Assembly: GCA_020427005.1 (NCBI GenBank)
Contig: JAGQOY010000014.1
Location: 1-64,000 of the forward strand
Length of the DNA: 64,000 nt
From: Planctomycetales bacterium
Lineage (GTDB): Bacteria; Planctomycetota; Planctomycetia; Pirellulales; Pirellulaceae
Direction: 5' to 3'
The notes under the pieces were generated by a model that saw nothing but the letters and a program-made list of their open reading frames with translations, searched no databases and was not told the DNA's origin. Below, one piece after another: positions 46,460 through 55,698 of this stretch. Position 1 is the first letter of the stretch; each line of letters starts with the position of its first letter. The position numbers and the translations under genes were made by a program.

Positions 46460-47299
46460 ATGAAGCACTTCGGAGCTATCTCGTGTAGGTATACTCTGGT
46501 TTTCCTCATTTTCTTGTCATTGGGTGCAGATGGGGCATTGGCGGATGGATTGCTTCAGCAAATGCCGCCTAAAGGCACTGCCGTGAAATATGAATTCCAT
46601 CAATCAGGCATGGGGCAGATTTTCGAGAGCGGCAAGGGGGATAACGAACCGCAAAAGACGCCGATGGATGGTGATGGGCACATTCAATTGGCAGTCGTAG
46701 GTTCAGCCGTTGTCGCAGGACTGAAGTGCCGTTGGATTGAAATTGAACACGATATGACAATTGGTGATCAACGCATCTACACGTTCGCAAAACTTCTGAT
46801 TCCTGAAGAGGATGTCATAGCAGCGGGCGATCCCTTGGTCAGAGCGTTACGTATCTTCCATGCCGACACACCGGAAGCCATGCCAACATTGGTAAAGAGC
46901 CAGAAGCATCGTCAGGCCGTACTTTCGCGGCTGAGTGAAATGATTCCCAGGCTACCGAACGCTGAAAACAGGGTCAACATGCGTTTGCAAAAGCAGGATG
47001 TCGAAATCGGTGGACGCAAGCTCTCCTGCACAGGCAGAGTATTTGACTACGTAGTAGATCGATACGTACCAAACGGTCCTCATCGTGATCAGGGTTATTT
47101 CTTTTTTCGCGTGTTTTCCCATTCCACGAGCCCCACGGGCACAGTGTATATGGAAGTTCTCCGCGAATCACAGCTGATAGGTTGCGAGAACTTGTCTGCC
47201 CTCGACAAACTCCAGCGAATGAATGTGAGTACGATTTCACGTTATCGCTTAATGAATGTAGCGCAGGATGTTCAATCGCGATTTCCAGAAATCGATTGA
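46460..47299 (+). CDS. Exported hypothetical protein
   Basis: The 279-residue product starts at 46460 (MKHFGAISCRYTLVFLIFLS), with a signal peptide ending near GALADG. The mature part is beta-rich: GTAVKYEFHQSGMGQIFESG, then LKCRWIEIEHDMTIGDQRIY and ISRYRLMNVAQDVQSRFP. I do not recognise a family. It lies 70 bases after the ECF partner gene on the same strand and could be in the regulon of that sigma factor or in its operon. Confidence 0.75.
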   Translation: MKHFGAISCRYTLVFLIFLSLGADGALADGLLQQMPPKGTAVKYEFHQSGMGQIFESGKGDNEPQKTPMDGDGHIQLAVVGSAVVAGLKCRWIEIEHDMTIGDQRIYTFAKLLIPEEDVIAAGDPLVRALRIFHADTPEAMPTLVKSQKHRQAVLSRLSEMIPRLPNAENRVNMRLQKQDVEIGGRKLSCTGRVFDYVVDRYVPNGPHRDQGYFFFRVFSHSTSPTGTVYMEVLRESQLIGCENLSALDKLQRMNVSTISRYRLMNVAQDVQSRFPEID

Positions 47300-47424
47300 C
47301 ATGAATTCCAGTTTTGCACTCCTTTCAATGGAGTCGCTCAATGATAAGAGTCCGGATGGTAAAGGTAGGATAGGCTTCTAGCCTGTCCTTTTGCTGACAA
47401 GCCAAATGCCTGCCCAACTAAAAT

Positions 47425-47459
47425 CCTGTCAATAATTCCTGTCAATAATTCCTGTCAAT
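47425..47459. repeat. Short tandem repeat upstream of the protease gene
   Basis: CCTGTCAATAATT is present twice in tandem (47425-47437, 47438-47450) and partly a third time (CCTGTCAAT to 47459), about 50-80 bases upstream of the start at 47508. It could be iterated operator sites or replication slippage. Confidence 0.7.
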
Positions 47460-47507
47460 TTCTATTGAGCGGCTCTATATTTGCTTCCTCAAAAAGGATC
47501 AATCTCA

Positions 47508-49196
47508 ATGGCTATGCGACGCGTGCTATGTACCTCTATCTTGCTGGTCATCCTGCAGCTGGTAATCGTTGAACCGCCAGTGGTTGCTCAGGGCATCAGT
47601 GCGCTGCGTGAAAGAGAAAAGCTTGTTCAGCAGGTCTGCCAGAATGTCTTGCGCTCAGTCGTTTCAGTCGATGGTGCATCAGGAGTCGTCATCTCCGAAG
47701 ACGGAGTTGTGTTGACTCAATTCCATGTTAGCCACGCAAACGGCGAGGGAGACACAAAGGGGCATCCAATTGGGACTGCTATTCCGCTCGTGTTCTCCGA
47801 TGACAAAGCAACGAAGGCTACACTCTTAGGAGGTGATGTAGGCGATGACTTGGGCTTAGTAAAGATTGTTGACGGAGGTCCTTTCGATTTCACGGAACTC
47901 GATCCCAAGGCGAGTGTGGCTCTGGGAGGTTGGGTGTTGAAATTTGGCCACCCGAAGGGTTGGCGATCGGGAAGACCTCCGGTCGTGCGACTGGGCCGCG
48001 TGATTCGCAAAATTGATACTGAACTCGTAACAGATTGCCATGTAACACAAGGCGACTCGGGTGGGCCCTATTTTGATCTTTCCGGAAAACTTGTTGGGAT
48101 GATCTATACGGGATCCGTTCTCCCTGTTCCACTGCCTGAAAACATGCGAATGCGAACGCAGATTACTTGGTCAGTTGTACCCTCTAATATTATTGGTGAA
48201 AAAATTCCCATGCTGCTGCGCGGGGAGATTAATCGGGAAACGAAGGTTCGTTTTGTGGACGAACTGTACGCATCTGAAGATCGCCTCGACTTCGCTGACT
48301 GGAAACACGGCAATCGCAGTCTAGCCGAATGGAAAGAAGTTATAGAACCCGCACGTCAAAATGTTGTTCGCATTCTCGATGATGAAACGCAGGTGGCACT
48401 TGGCACAGTCGTCGATACAGACGGACACTTCGTAACACGCGCTAGTGCTGTTCCGCTATCGCTAAAGTGCTTTGCGAGTACTGGAGAAGCGTTACAAGAC
48501 GTCGCTTTAGTAGGGGTGTCTCCGGAATATGATCTCGCGCTCCTAAAAACCAGTTCATTTCTGAAACAAAGTTCATTTTGCAAGCAAGTGGCATTGCCTA
48601 TCGGCACATTTCAGGCAGTTCCCGGCCATGGCGAATTGCCGTTGGCTGTTGGAATTGTGAGTGTTGCAGAGCGAAGACCTAAAGGGAAGTTCCGGACCGT
48701 TGTTGTGCACGATGAGCGAGCAATGGCAGAGCCGCCAGAGTGGACGACAATTCCGATCCCAGATCATGGTATGGTTATTGTCGCAGTAGAAGGAAATGCT
48801 GCCAAAGCCGGATTTGAGCCTGCTGACGAATTGGTGCAATTAGGGGAAACGTCAATTCGCGAGCCTAGCGATGTACTCCTTGCAATTGAGGATCGATTCG
48901 CGCGAGACAGAATTCTTGCAACTGTCATTCGTAAGTCAAAGCGCACAACCTTAGAATTGGAACTAGACAATGGAAGCGAGGCAGAACCAAATACGGAACG
49001 AGATGATTCACTGCGAATCGTACCAGTAATGTACGAACATGATGCTCCTGTTGCTTGGCACGAATGCGGCGGTCCAATTGTCGATCTTGACGGAAATGTC
49101 ACTGGTGTGACGATTGCCCGATTAGGTGACTACGGTTGCATAGCGATTCCAGCGCTCGAGGTCCAAAGAATTGCCCATGTCCTACTTTCTCAATGA
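47508..49196 (+). CDS. Exported trypsin-like (S1C) protease with a second, degenerate protease domain carrying an inserted PDZ
   Basis: The 562-residue product starts at the ATG at 47508 (MAMRRVLCTSILLVILQLVI), with AAGGA upstream; the signal peptide ends near VVAQG. The first protease domain (about 40-230) has a full triad: His73 (TQFHVS), Asp114 (DDLGLVK) and Ser184 (QGDSGGP). The second domain (about 285-562) keeps the fold (GTVVDTDGHFVTRAS, YDLALLK) but the His position reads Ala and GDSGGP has become HECGGP at 518-523, so it should not be catalytic by the usual triad. A PDZ domain (about 415-480; MVIVAVEGNAAKAGFEPADE) lies inside the second domain, before its HECGGP strand. It should be a periplasmic quality-control or processing protease. 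It follows a short tandem repeat and may share control with the ECF genes upstream. Confidence 0.85.
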   Translation: MAMRRVLCTSILLVILQLVIVEPPVVAQGISALREREKLVQQVCQNVLRSVVSVDGASGVVISEDGVVLTQFHVSHANGEGDTKGHPIGTAIPLVFSDDKATKATLLGGDVGDDLGLVKIVDGGPFDFTELDPKASVALGGWVLKFGHPKGWRSGRPPVVRLGRVIRKIDTELVTDCHVTQGDSGGPYFDLSGKLVGMIYTGSVLPVPLPENMRMRTQITWSVVPSNIIGEKIPMLLRGEINRETKVRFVDELYASEDRLDFADWKHGNRSLAEWKEVIEPARQNVVRILDDETQVALGTVVDTDGHFVTRASAVPLSLKCFASTGEALQDVALVGVSPEYDLALLKTSSFLKQSSFCKQVALPIGTFQAVPGHGELPLAVGIVSVAERRPKGKFRTVVVHDERAMAEPPEWTTIPIPDHGMVIVAVEGNAAKAGFEPADELVQLGETSIREPSDVLLAIEDRFARDRILATVIRKSKRTTLELELDNGSEAEPNTERDDSLRIVPVMYEHDAPVAWHECGGPIVDLDGNVTGVTIARLGDYGCIAIPALEVQRIAHVLLSQ

Positions 49197-49288
49197 GTCA
49201 ATTCTCCGCTAACATGCCGACCAAATATACAAAAGATGAGTTGCGTGTGCGTCCGTTTAGAGAAAGCAAGTGGTTTACGACAAGCTTA

Positions 49289-49399
49289 GGCGAGCGGCAG
49301 GAATAAATCTACCAATCCTAACCCGAAGCGTAAGCGAGGGACCGAACAAGAATCCCTCACTTACGTTTCGGGTTGGGACGTTTATTTCTGCCGCTCGCC
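49289..49399. repeat. Long palindromic MITE-like element 3
   Basis: Arms of about 47-53 bases: left 49289-49341 begins GGCGAGCGGCAGGAATAAA and ends CGTAAGCGAGGGA; the reverse complement of 49353-49399 reads GGCGAGCGGCAGAAATAAAC to CGTAAGTGAGGGA. The loop is about 11 bases. CCCGAAGCGTAAGCGAGGGA-type palindromes are, from memory, dispersed in planctomycete intergenic DNA. The element directly abuts the truncated kinase gene at 49413. Confidence 0.85.
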
Positions 49400-49412
49400 C
49401 ACCGCAACTTCA

Positions 49413-49862
49413 GTGGCGAGTCTGGTAACGAAACGAGTGCGAATAGATAGGAAAGCGCTTTTGCTCGCTCACGGACGAATCGTCATTACAGATTTCGGTT
49501 TCGCAACTCTGGCTCAAAAGCTATTTCACGACAATACCGAAACTCTTGAATTGACGGCATCACGGGGTGGAACTCTCGGATTTGCAGCTCCAGAGCATTT
49601 CTCACCCACCTTCGGTGCGATCAGCTCAGCTACCGACATCTACGCGATTGGCGGACTGGCTTTCTATATGCTCACTGGACGAAGTCCTCATGATGTAAAC
49701 TCGTTGCTCGATACCGTCTCAGATGAAGAAGTGTGTCTCCCCAGCTCAAATGGCACATCCGCTTAGTTTAAATTGGTAGCTGTAGCAGAGTTGGCTTTTA
49801 AAAAAGCTGTTGATTGCAGGCCCCAGTACGTAGACGTGTTAGCTAGGTTGTTTGCAGATTAG
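49413..49862 (+). pseudogene. Ser/Thr kinase, N-lobe missing and in-frame stop
   Basis: The frame reads RIDRKALLLAHGRIVITDFG, FATLAQKLFHDN, GGTLGFAAPEHFSPTFGA and TDIYAIGGLAFYMLTGRSPH. These are the activation loop (DFG), APE and C-lobe of a Hanks-type kinase. The glycine loop, catalytic Lys and HRD are absent: the sequence before DFG shows only IDRKALLLA where HRDxKPxNLLLA is expected. An in-frame TAG at 49764-49766 follows, after which the same frame continues FKLVAVAELAFKKAVDCRPQ to a TAG at 49862. The 5' end coincides with palindromic element 3, which probably marks the break. No activity is possible. Confidence 0.85.
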
Positions 49863-50009
49863 TCAGCTAATGTTTAGCAAGAAACCAACTCACCGTCATC
49901 GACCTTGATTACCAACTTCGAAAGCCGGGTAATTCTTTTTTTTGAATCTGCGGAGTAGTTGAGTAGGCACCATCGTACGATAGGGGGCAAAGTTTAGGAT
50001 TGCCAATAG

Positions 50010-51677
50010 TCATTGCAACTTCCTGGCAAATTCGGATTCTTGCACTAGGAGCCTGCAGTTGAGTATTGGTTGCTCTCGCATTGCCAGTGCCGATTTTAGC
50101 GCATACTGGCGGCCAAGGTTTTCGCTGAGTGGAACATACTTAACAGAAGTTGGATCGAGGCCCGCCCAATTTTTGTTATCCAAGATACGCTCAAGTTGCG
50201 CTCGAATATTGGTACTTTCGCATGCATACAAACCGGTGGTTTCAGCACAGAGCAAGAAGACACCGGGTTGCTCGAGCCTTGCCAAAGATTTATTACCAAG
50301 ATTTTCTACGGGCAAACGTTTCTTAGGTGACATCCATTCGCTGAATTTTGCTGCCGCAGTCTCTCTTGCCAGATGGGATCTCTTCCGGATTGAAAGTGCT
50401 GCGCGCCGAAAGTCTAGTGAGGAAACTTCAATGTCTTTTGGTCCAAACTCATTTGCGAGCCGGTCGAATTCTTCTGCAAACTCAGGAGAGCATAGGATAT
50501 CATCAAGTGTCTTCTGGTAGTCAATGGCCAACAACCGCCAGGCAACTTCGCTCGCGAAGCCGAAAAGGAAAAGCTTTTCCGATGAGAACTGATCCGGAAG
50601 CTTCGTAGCTCTAGGAAGTTTTGCAGATTTTCGCAAGGTTAGCAGATAACGATTCCAGAGAAATGCATTGCCGCCAATTCCTCTTTTCAAACAACTCGCC
50701 ACAAACTCCTTGTTCAACTCTTTATTGCATATCAAGTAGTCTGCAGGGTAACTCAAGTGTGTGTAGGCTTCGATAACGACATTTTCTGTTTCTTCACTAA
50801 AGTGTTTTTTTCTCTGCTTGCCATGCGACGTACTGGGAGCGCTTTCAATGGGGTCCTCGGGGCCATCTATCGCGTCACCTAATGCCGTTTTATCTAGGCG
50901 CTGGCTAATGTAGGTGACATAATCTTTAGAGAGCTCAAATCCCATCCACCGGCGACCGAGCTTTTTCGCAACGCATAATGTTGTCCCGCTTCCCGCAAAC
51001 GGATCGAGGACAAGATCTTGAGGGCGACTGCTCGCCAGGACAATTCGTGCCAAGAGTTGTTCCGGCATTTGGCAACCGTGAAAGCCCTCACGTTCTTTGA
51101 AGGTTCCAGCGACACGCGCAAAATACCACAGATCGTGTTGCGGGCTGAACGATTCAGGTGCGTCTTGCGGGCGTGTAATCCAGGTGTTGTCTGGCAATCG
51201 TCCGTTGGGGTTTGCACGATTATCCGCGTATACAAGCTGGCGAGCGGATTTAACACGGATCTGAGGGTTTGGTCTATTGAAGGTAAACTTATTCCGGTTT
51301 TTCACAAAGTGAAAAAGGTGGGTATGTGAGCGGCTAAATCCGTTGACACAATTTACACCAAAAGTGTAGTACCAGATCACCCAGCTTCGGCAACTAAAAC
51401 CGGTGTTTTGGGCTTCGATCTTAAGCTCGGCTGCATATTCGTCCCCGATCGCCAGCCAAAAAGTGCCATCGGGTTTCAAGGCACGATGAACACCGTTGAT
51501 CCATTGCTTGCACCAATTGATAAAGTCATCTGCAGCTCGGCGATCATTGTAAACATCGTACTCGTATCCAATGTTGAATGGTGGATCAGCAAATACTAAG
51601 TCAATGGTCCCTGGATTGAGCTGCTTGAGCAGTTCGACGCAATCGCCCTGATGGATTTGGTTCTGCTTTAGATTCAC
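50010..51677 (-). CDS. DNA N6/N4 methyltransferase (beta class) with C-terminal GIY-YIG-like domain
   Basis: The 555-residue product starts at 51677 (MNLKQNQIHQGDCVELLKQL). Motif IV DPPF (31-34) precedes motif I DPFAGSGTT (225-233), the beta-class order, and the family's other motifs are present. It should methylate adenine N6 or cytosine N4 in DNA. The last 300 residues are unlike usual methyltransferases. About 471-540 reads PGVFLLCAETTGLYACESTN, IRAQLERIL and REQPILNCRLL, which follows the GIY-YIG nuclease layout, but GIY is GVF, YIG is YAC and the catalytic Glu position appears to be Lys. So it is probably a nuclease-derived binding domain. No restriction gene is adjacent; it may be an orphan enzyme or a type IIG-like relative. 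Confidence 0.88.
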   Translation of the reverse strand: MNLKQNQIHQGDCVELLKQLNPGTIDLVFADPPFNIGYEYDVYNDRRAADDFINWCKQWINGVHRALKPDGTFWLAIGDEYAAELKIEAQNTGFSCRSWVIWYYTFGVNCVNGFSRSHTHLFHFVKNRNKFTFNRPNPQIRVKSARQLVYADNRANPNGRLPDNTWITRPQDAPESFSPQHDLWYFARVAGTFKEREGFHGCQMPEQLLARIVLASSRPQDLVLDPFAGSGTTLCVAKKLGRRWMGFELSKDYVTYISQRLDKTALGDAIDGPEDPIESAPSTSHGKQRKKHFSEETENVVIEAYTHLSYPADYLICNKELNKEFVASCLKRGIGGNAFLWNRYLLTLRKSAKLPRATKLPDQFSSEKLFLFGFASEVAWRLLAIDYQKTLDDILCSPEFAEEFDRLANEFGPKDIEVSSLDFRRAALSIRKRSHLARETAAAKFSEWMSPKKRLPVENLGNKSLARLEQPGVFLLCAETTGLYACESTNIRAQLERILDNKNWAGLDPTSVKYVPLSENLGRQYALKSALAMREQPILNCRLLVQESEFARKLQ

Positions 51678-52138
51678 TTCGCTTCTTTTCAGGTTCTGTA
51701 AGGGCTTCCTTTCAGGGATTTGTAAGGCGTGATCTTACATTGCACTATAGCAGTTGTCGATCCGATTCGTGAGCGATAAGTTTAGTAACGGAGTCAGCAA
51801 CGATTCAATGGCGATGAAATTGATGGACGCAACGATTCGCGAGAACAATGTTCTAACAGGCTGGGAATAACGCAACTTCAATACATGGATTTCAGAATGT
51901 GTTTTCCAATAAAACCAGTGTGCGACTAGGCTGCTGGCCATGTGTCCGGCCTTTTCAGCTGGCCAGCTGCCCCTCCCCGAAAAAAGAATCGTCCAAAAGA
52001 CTGTTCCTTTTCCGACCCTCAAGCCTGGGAGGGTAGGTTGGCCAAGTGACCTGTTTTCGCGCACCGGCGAGAAAGCTTAGTCAGAAATCATCTATTCTTT
52101 TGTAACAGTTTGGCATCTCGCGCATTGTTAATGACAGA
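51678..52138. other. Intergenic with a stem-loop; probable dispersed planctomycete sequence
   Basis: A 109-residue minus ORF (52064-51735) is not a convincing protein. GGCTGCTGGCC near 51929 pairs with GGCCAGCTGCC near 51960 (one mismatch) as an 11-base stem. The motif PGLRVGKGTVFWTILFSGRG in the minus frame is, from memory, met in many planctomycete intergenic ORFs, suggesting a repeated noncoding element. Confidence 0.45.
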
Positions 52139-52753
52139 ATGACCTACAGCCAACAGAAAGAGTCGAATGAACCGGCGGATGAAATAGTCAGCTTGGCACG
52201 GACCGATCGCGCGGCGTTTGGTGAGTTGTTTGACTTCTTTTATCCGCACATTTTAGCGTACTGCGTGCGTCGACTAATCATGCGCGCTGTTGCTGAAGAC
52301 GTTACATCAGAAGTCTTTCTCAAAGTGGCTCAAGGGATTCGAGTTTTTCCTGGAGTGTGCGTCGAGGATTTCCGCAGATGGATTTTTCGTATCGCAACCA
52401 ACGAGATCAATGCCTACCTACGGCAAACGATTCGTCGTCGCGAGTTGTTTGCAGCCGCAGCCGAAATGGGTCGGATCAGCGCCAATGTCAGCCAACCTTT
52501 GTTGGGCGACGTATCGCAAATCGATTGGCAAGATTTGTACAGAGCCCTCGAATGTTTGACCGAACGCGAGCAGGCAATTATCTCTTTGCGGTTCTTCGGC
52601 GGTTTAAAGCACCATCAGATAGCCGATGTTCTGGATTTGAAGCCAGGCACAATTCGCGTTGCCTTATGTCGAGCTTTGGACTGTTTGCGCGACCGCCTCC
52701 GAGGCGACGATGTTGCGCGGCGATCTGCATCGGACGCCGCAAGGAGACTATGA
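52139..52753 (+). CDS. ECF RNA polymerase sigma factor
   Basis: The 204-residue product starts at 52139 (MTYSQQKESNEPADEIVSLA). Region 2: ALRTDRAAFGELFDFFYPHI-type helices, then AEDVTSEVFLKVAQGI (DV/SEVF box). Region 4: LTEREQAIISLRFFGGLKHH, QIADVLDLKPGTIRVALCRA and LDCLRDRL. It overlaps the next gene by ATGA (52750-52753), giving coupled synthesis with a membrane partner. This is the same operon plan as 44561/45076. Confidence 0.93.
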   Translation: MTYSQQKESNEPADEIVSLARTDRAAFGELFDFFYPHILAYCVRRLIMRAVAEDVTSEVFLKVAQGIRVFPGVCVEDFRRWIFRIATNEINAYLRQTIRRRELFAAAAEMGRISANVSQPLLGDVSQIDWQDLYRALECLTEREQAIISLRFFGGLKHHQIADVLDLKPGTIRVALCRALDCLRDRLRGDDVARRSASDAARRL

Positions 52754-53994
52754 AAATGCATGAGGAATCAAATAATGAGTGGTCCAGGTTGTTCGAGCAG
52801 CTGCCGGTCGATTTGTCATCGAGCGAGCAGCAACGCGAGTCGGCGAAATTGCGCGCCTTAGACGTGTTTGATAACCAACCCACTCCGCATTGGCAACCTG
52901 TCACTCTCCAAGCCATAGGGCGTACGCTGATGAAATACAAAATTCCACACGGTATCGCAGCGATGGTGTTCATCGCGGCCGGTTTCTGGTTGATGCCCTT
53001 GGTAAGCGCGCCAGCGCTTGCCTTAGACGAACTGATCGATAACTTCATGAAAGCCCACTCGGCCCGCTACGATGCAATCGTAACGGTCGAAGGGCAGCCT
53101 GCGATGAATTCGAAGTGTTATTATCTTGAGCCAGTTCATTTGAGAGAGGAATACGATGGCTTCACTAGCATCACCGACTGGGCTGCACGTAAGAAGATCG
53201 GGCTTGATACGAGGGCCAAGCGAGCCACCGTGTATAACCTGAATAATCTTCCCGACGAGTTGAAGAATGGAATGCGAGATGGGAACTGGTTCGAGGGAAT
53301 CCGGCAGATGTTGCGAGCCGCTTCAACCAACCCAGATGCCAAGGTCATTCAGTTAGGTGAAAAAGAAATCGATGGTCACGATGTAGTTGGATTTCGGCTT
53401 GAGATTCCGGCCACGCCGATGACTGTTTGGGCGGATTCCAGGACTCAGTTGCCGGTTCGTATTGAATCGACCATGGTTGGGCCGCCGAAGACAGAAGTAG
53501 TGATGACCAATTTTGAGTTCGATACTGACTTAGACAAGTCGCTGTTCAGTGTTGAAGTCCCGGCTGGTTTCGCGGTGGCTGACGTCGATATAGATCTTTC
53601 GCCAGCGACTGAGAGCGATTTGCTCACGGCACTGCGCATGTGTTGTGAAGTTTCCGATGGCGACTTCCCAACCGGATTCGACGCTGTGTCCTCGGGTAAG
53701 TATGCCGCCAAGTATCTAGTCAAAAACGGAATCAACGCGAAAACAGGACCAACTCGCGTTCAACTTCAGGAAATTACTAAGATCGCACGAGGGTTCCAGT
53801 TTGTGATGATGCTGCCTAAAGGAGCGGACGTTCACTACGCTGGCGCAGGTGCGAAGCAGGGAGACGAAGAACGTCCTGTGTTGTGGTACAAGGCCTCCGG
53901 CTCAAGCATGTACCGTGTCCTCCATGCCGATTTTTCAGTTCGAGAAGTGGATGAAGCACCCAGGGTAGCCGATGCGATTGAACTATCCAGATAG
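52750..53994 (+). CDS. Membrane-anchored partner of ECF sigma factor, LolA/RseB-like periplasmic domain
   Basis: The 414-residue product starts at the ATG at 52750, just after AGGAG and inside the sigma stop codon overlap; the longer frame from 52357 lies inside the sigma gene. The N-terminal cytoplasmic region (1-65) has no zinc motif. A transmembrane helix spans about 73-92 (AAMVFIAAGFWLMPLVSAPA). The periplasmic part starts LDELIDNFMKAHSARYDAIV and has KCYYLEPVHLREEYDG, KRATVYNLNNLP, LPVRIESTMVGPP and LFSVEVPAGF, again LolA/RseB-like. It parallels 45076 in size and order. The anti-sigma role is inferred from position. Confidence 0.83.
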   Translation: MKMHEESNNEWSRLFEQLPVDLSSSEQQRESAKLRALDVFDNQPTPHWQPVTLQAIGRTLMKYKIPHGIAAMVFIAAGFWLMPLVSAPALALDELIDNFMKAHSARYDAIVTVEGQPAMNSKCYYLEPVHLREEYDGFTSITDWAARKKIGLDTRAKRATVYNLNNLPDELKNGMRDGNWFEGIRQMLRAASTNPDAKVIQLGEKEIDGHDVVGFRLEIPATPMTVWADSRTQLPVRIESTMVGPPKTEVVMTNFEFDTDLDKSLFSVEVPAGFAVADVDIDLSPATESDLLTALRMCCEVSDGDFPTGFDAVSSGKYAAKYLVKNGINAKTGPTRVQLQEITKIARGFQFVMMLPKGADVHYAGAGAKQGDEERPVLWYKASGSSMYRVLHADFSVREVDEAPRVADAIELSR

Positions 53995-54104
53995 TGCCAC
54001 CCAGACTTCAAAAATATTGAGTACATCGAATTTTTGGAAAAGGCAAGGCGATTGGTTGGATCTAGCAATGTGCCCCCGAGTTCACTTCTTTCGACGTCTG
54101 CGGC

Positions 54105-55541
54105 TCAATCACCGATGCGCTTAGCCCTTTGCGCAACGCCGTTTTGGTGAAGTGTCAATGCAATAGCTGGGCCGCTGGCTTGAAGATGGAATTCTAGTTG
54201 GGCTTTGACGCTACGGTACGACCATAGAGTGGGTGAATCAGGGAACACTTCTTGTGTTGGCTGGTTCGTGATGCCCACCAGCATATGACCGTCCTGGTAT
54301 TCTACGTCAAGTATGAAATTTGGTGTCAGCTGATAACGGCCAGCGAGCCGTTCCGGAGTAACAGCCGCAGTCTGGCTGGGTTGCATTGATTCAGCGCGAG
54401 TATATAGCTTTATCAGAAAACCGATCATTTCGTCGCAGGCTGGGAACGCTTGGGGCTGGCCAGTATTGGTGCAAACGATTGCAGCCATATTTGCTTTTGG
54501 AATGACCCAAATCACCGCAAACGAGTTCGTGTTGGAGCCTGCATGAGTCAATGCGGGGCCGTGGCCCGTATTTAAACAGATCCAGCCACATCCATATTTT
54601 TCCGTTGCCGACTTATCAACGAGTGGCTTGTGGAGATGATCGTATGTACTTTTCGATCTTAACACTGGGGCTGGCATGCCGGCCAATTGCCATCGAGCGT
54701 ACTTGGCATAATCCTCGATCGATAGATGGACCGTCCCGGCTGCGGCATATACAGTTGGATTCTCTGCTCCGACCGACCTCGGATCAATCGGAGTACCATC
54801 TGTTTTGTGTCCCCACAGCAGGGGTGGCTCTAATTTCTGGGCAGTTTCCAACTCACGAAATCGAGCTGAACGCATCTCAAGAGGATCGAATACGTACTTC
54901 TTCATCAGGGACTCGTAGGGCTCGCCAGCCCTAGTTTCTAACATGGCCGATGCAACTGCGTATCCGAGGTTGGAGTACATGAATTTACCCTGGGACTGAG
55001 TCGGTTCCTGGGAAAGAACGAGCTTGAGCATTCGACGACGCTCCAGAGTCGGAGACTGTTTCTCCTCAAAAAAACTAGCCCACGCTTGAGGCGAAACGTC
55101 AGATATGTTGGTTGGAAGTCCGCTTTGATGAGAGAGCAACTGATCAAGTGTGACATTGCGCAGTTGAGGATGAATGTCTTTTGATGTGGCTGTTGGCCAC
55201 ACGTCGCCGATCGTCGTTTTCCACTCGATCTTGCCGGCCTCGACCAATACCGCTGCCAGCGTCGCAGTCATGGATTTGGTGTTTGAGCCAATCGGAAATC
55301 GATCCGTATGGTCGATTGGGTCGATAGTTTCTCGTTTACGATTGCCGAAACATTGCAAGTGTATGATGCCTTCCCCGTTAATGATGGCCGCACACATGGC
55401 CGGAATATCGTGTTGGCGACAAAGCTCTTCAAGCTTGGCGGATATTTCCTTTGCTTGATTGTTGGCGTGCAGCTCGGGGGCGAAGCAAGCAAAAAGGATT
55501 GCAAAGGCAACTGAATGGCAGGTTGCAAGTAGTTTTCTCAT
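54105..55541 (-). CDS. Exported serine hydrolase, class C beta-lactamase/penicillin-binding-protein fold
   Basis: The 478-residue product starts at 55541 (MRKLLATCHSVAFAILFACF), with a signal peptide ending near LHANN. The catalytic motifs are SNTK (Ser86-Lys89), YSN (189-191) and HAG in LTHAGSNTNSF, the latter replacing KTG. LLSHQSGLP is another family mark. The C-terminal 110 residues form an extra beta domain (YQLTPNFILDVEYQDGHMLV). It could be a D-alanyl-D-alanine- or ester-hydrolysing enzyme; the HAG motif argues against a dedicated beta-lactamase. It is convergent with the ECF operon and unrelated to BlaI by position. Confidence 0.9.
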   Translation of the reverse strand: MRKLLATCHSVAFAILFACFAPELHANNQAKEISAKLEELCRQHDIPAMCAAIINGEGIIHLQCFGNRKRETIDPIDHTDRFPIGSNTKSMTATLAAVLVEAGKIEWKTTIGDVWPTATSKDIHPQLRNVTLDQLLSHQSGLPTNISDVSPQAWASFFEEKQSPTLERRRMLKLVLSQEPTQSQGKFMYSNLGYAVASAMLETRAGEPYESLMKKYVFDPLEMRSARFRELETAQKLEPPLLWGHKTDGTPIDPRSVGAENPTVYAAAGTVHLSIEDYAKYARWQLAGMPAPVLRSKSTYDHLHKPLVDKSATEKYGCGWICLNTGHGPALTHAGSNTNSFAVIWVIPKANMAAIVCTNTGQPQAFPACDEMIGFLIKLYTRAESMQPSQTAAVTPERLAGRYQLTPNFILDVEYQDGHMLVGITNQPTQEVFPDSPTLWSYRSVKAQLEFHLQASGPAIALTLHQNGVAQRAKRIGD

Positions 55542-55698
55542 TTGGGACCTAACACTAACCCTCGGTTAAAAGTTATGGGTGGAACTCAAAAACAATCTCA
55601 TCACGGCCAGCAAGTCGGCGAGCGCAAAGGCTAACGCCGAAAGTTCGCTGTACTAACGAGTAAGTAACTTCATCGCTAATTCAATTGGTCATTTGCCG

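Noticed and set aside
47425..47459. CRISPR array
   Set aside because: The 13-base units are contiguous without spacers and only 2.7 copies; no array with spacers or cas gene occurs in the window.
51735..52064. 109-codon minus ORF upstream of the ECF gene
   Set aside because: Resembles a repeated planctomycete intergenic sequence more than a protein; it includes a stem-loop and lacks a start context.
54105..55541. Beta-lactamase under control of the BlaI repressors
   Set aside because: No TACAnnTGTA or CTAAGTCAC palindrome was seen upstream of 55541, and the HAG motif does not favour a true beta-lactamase.
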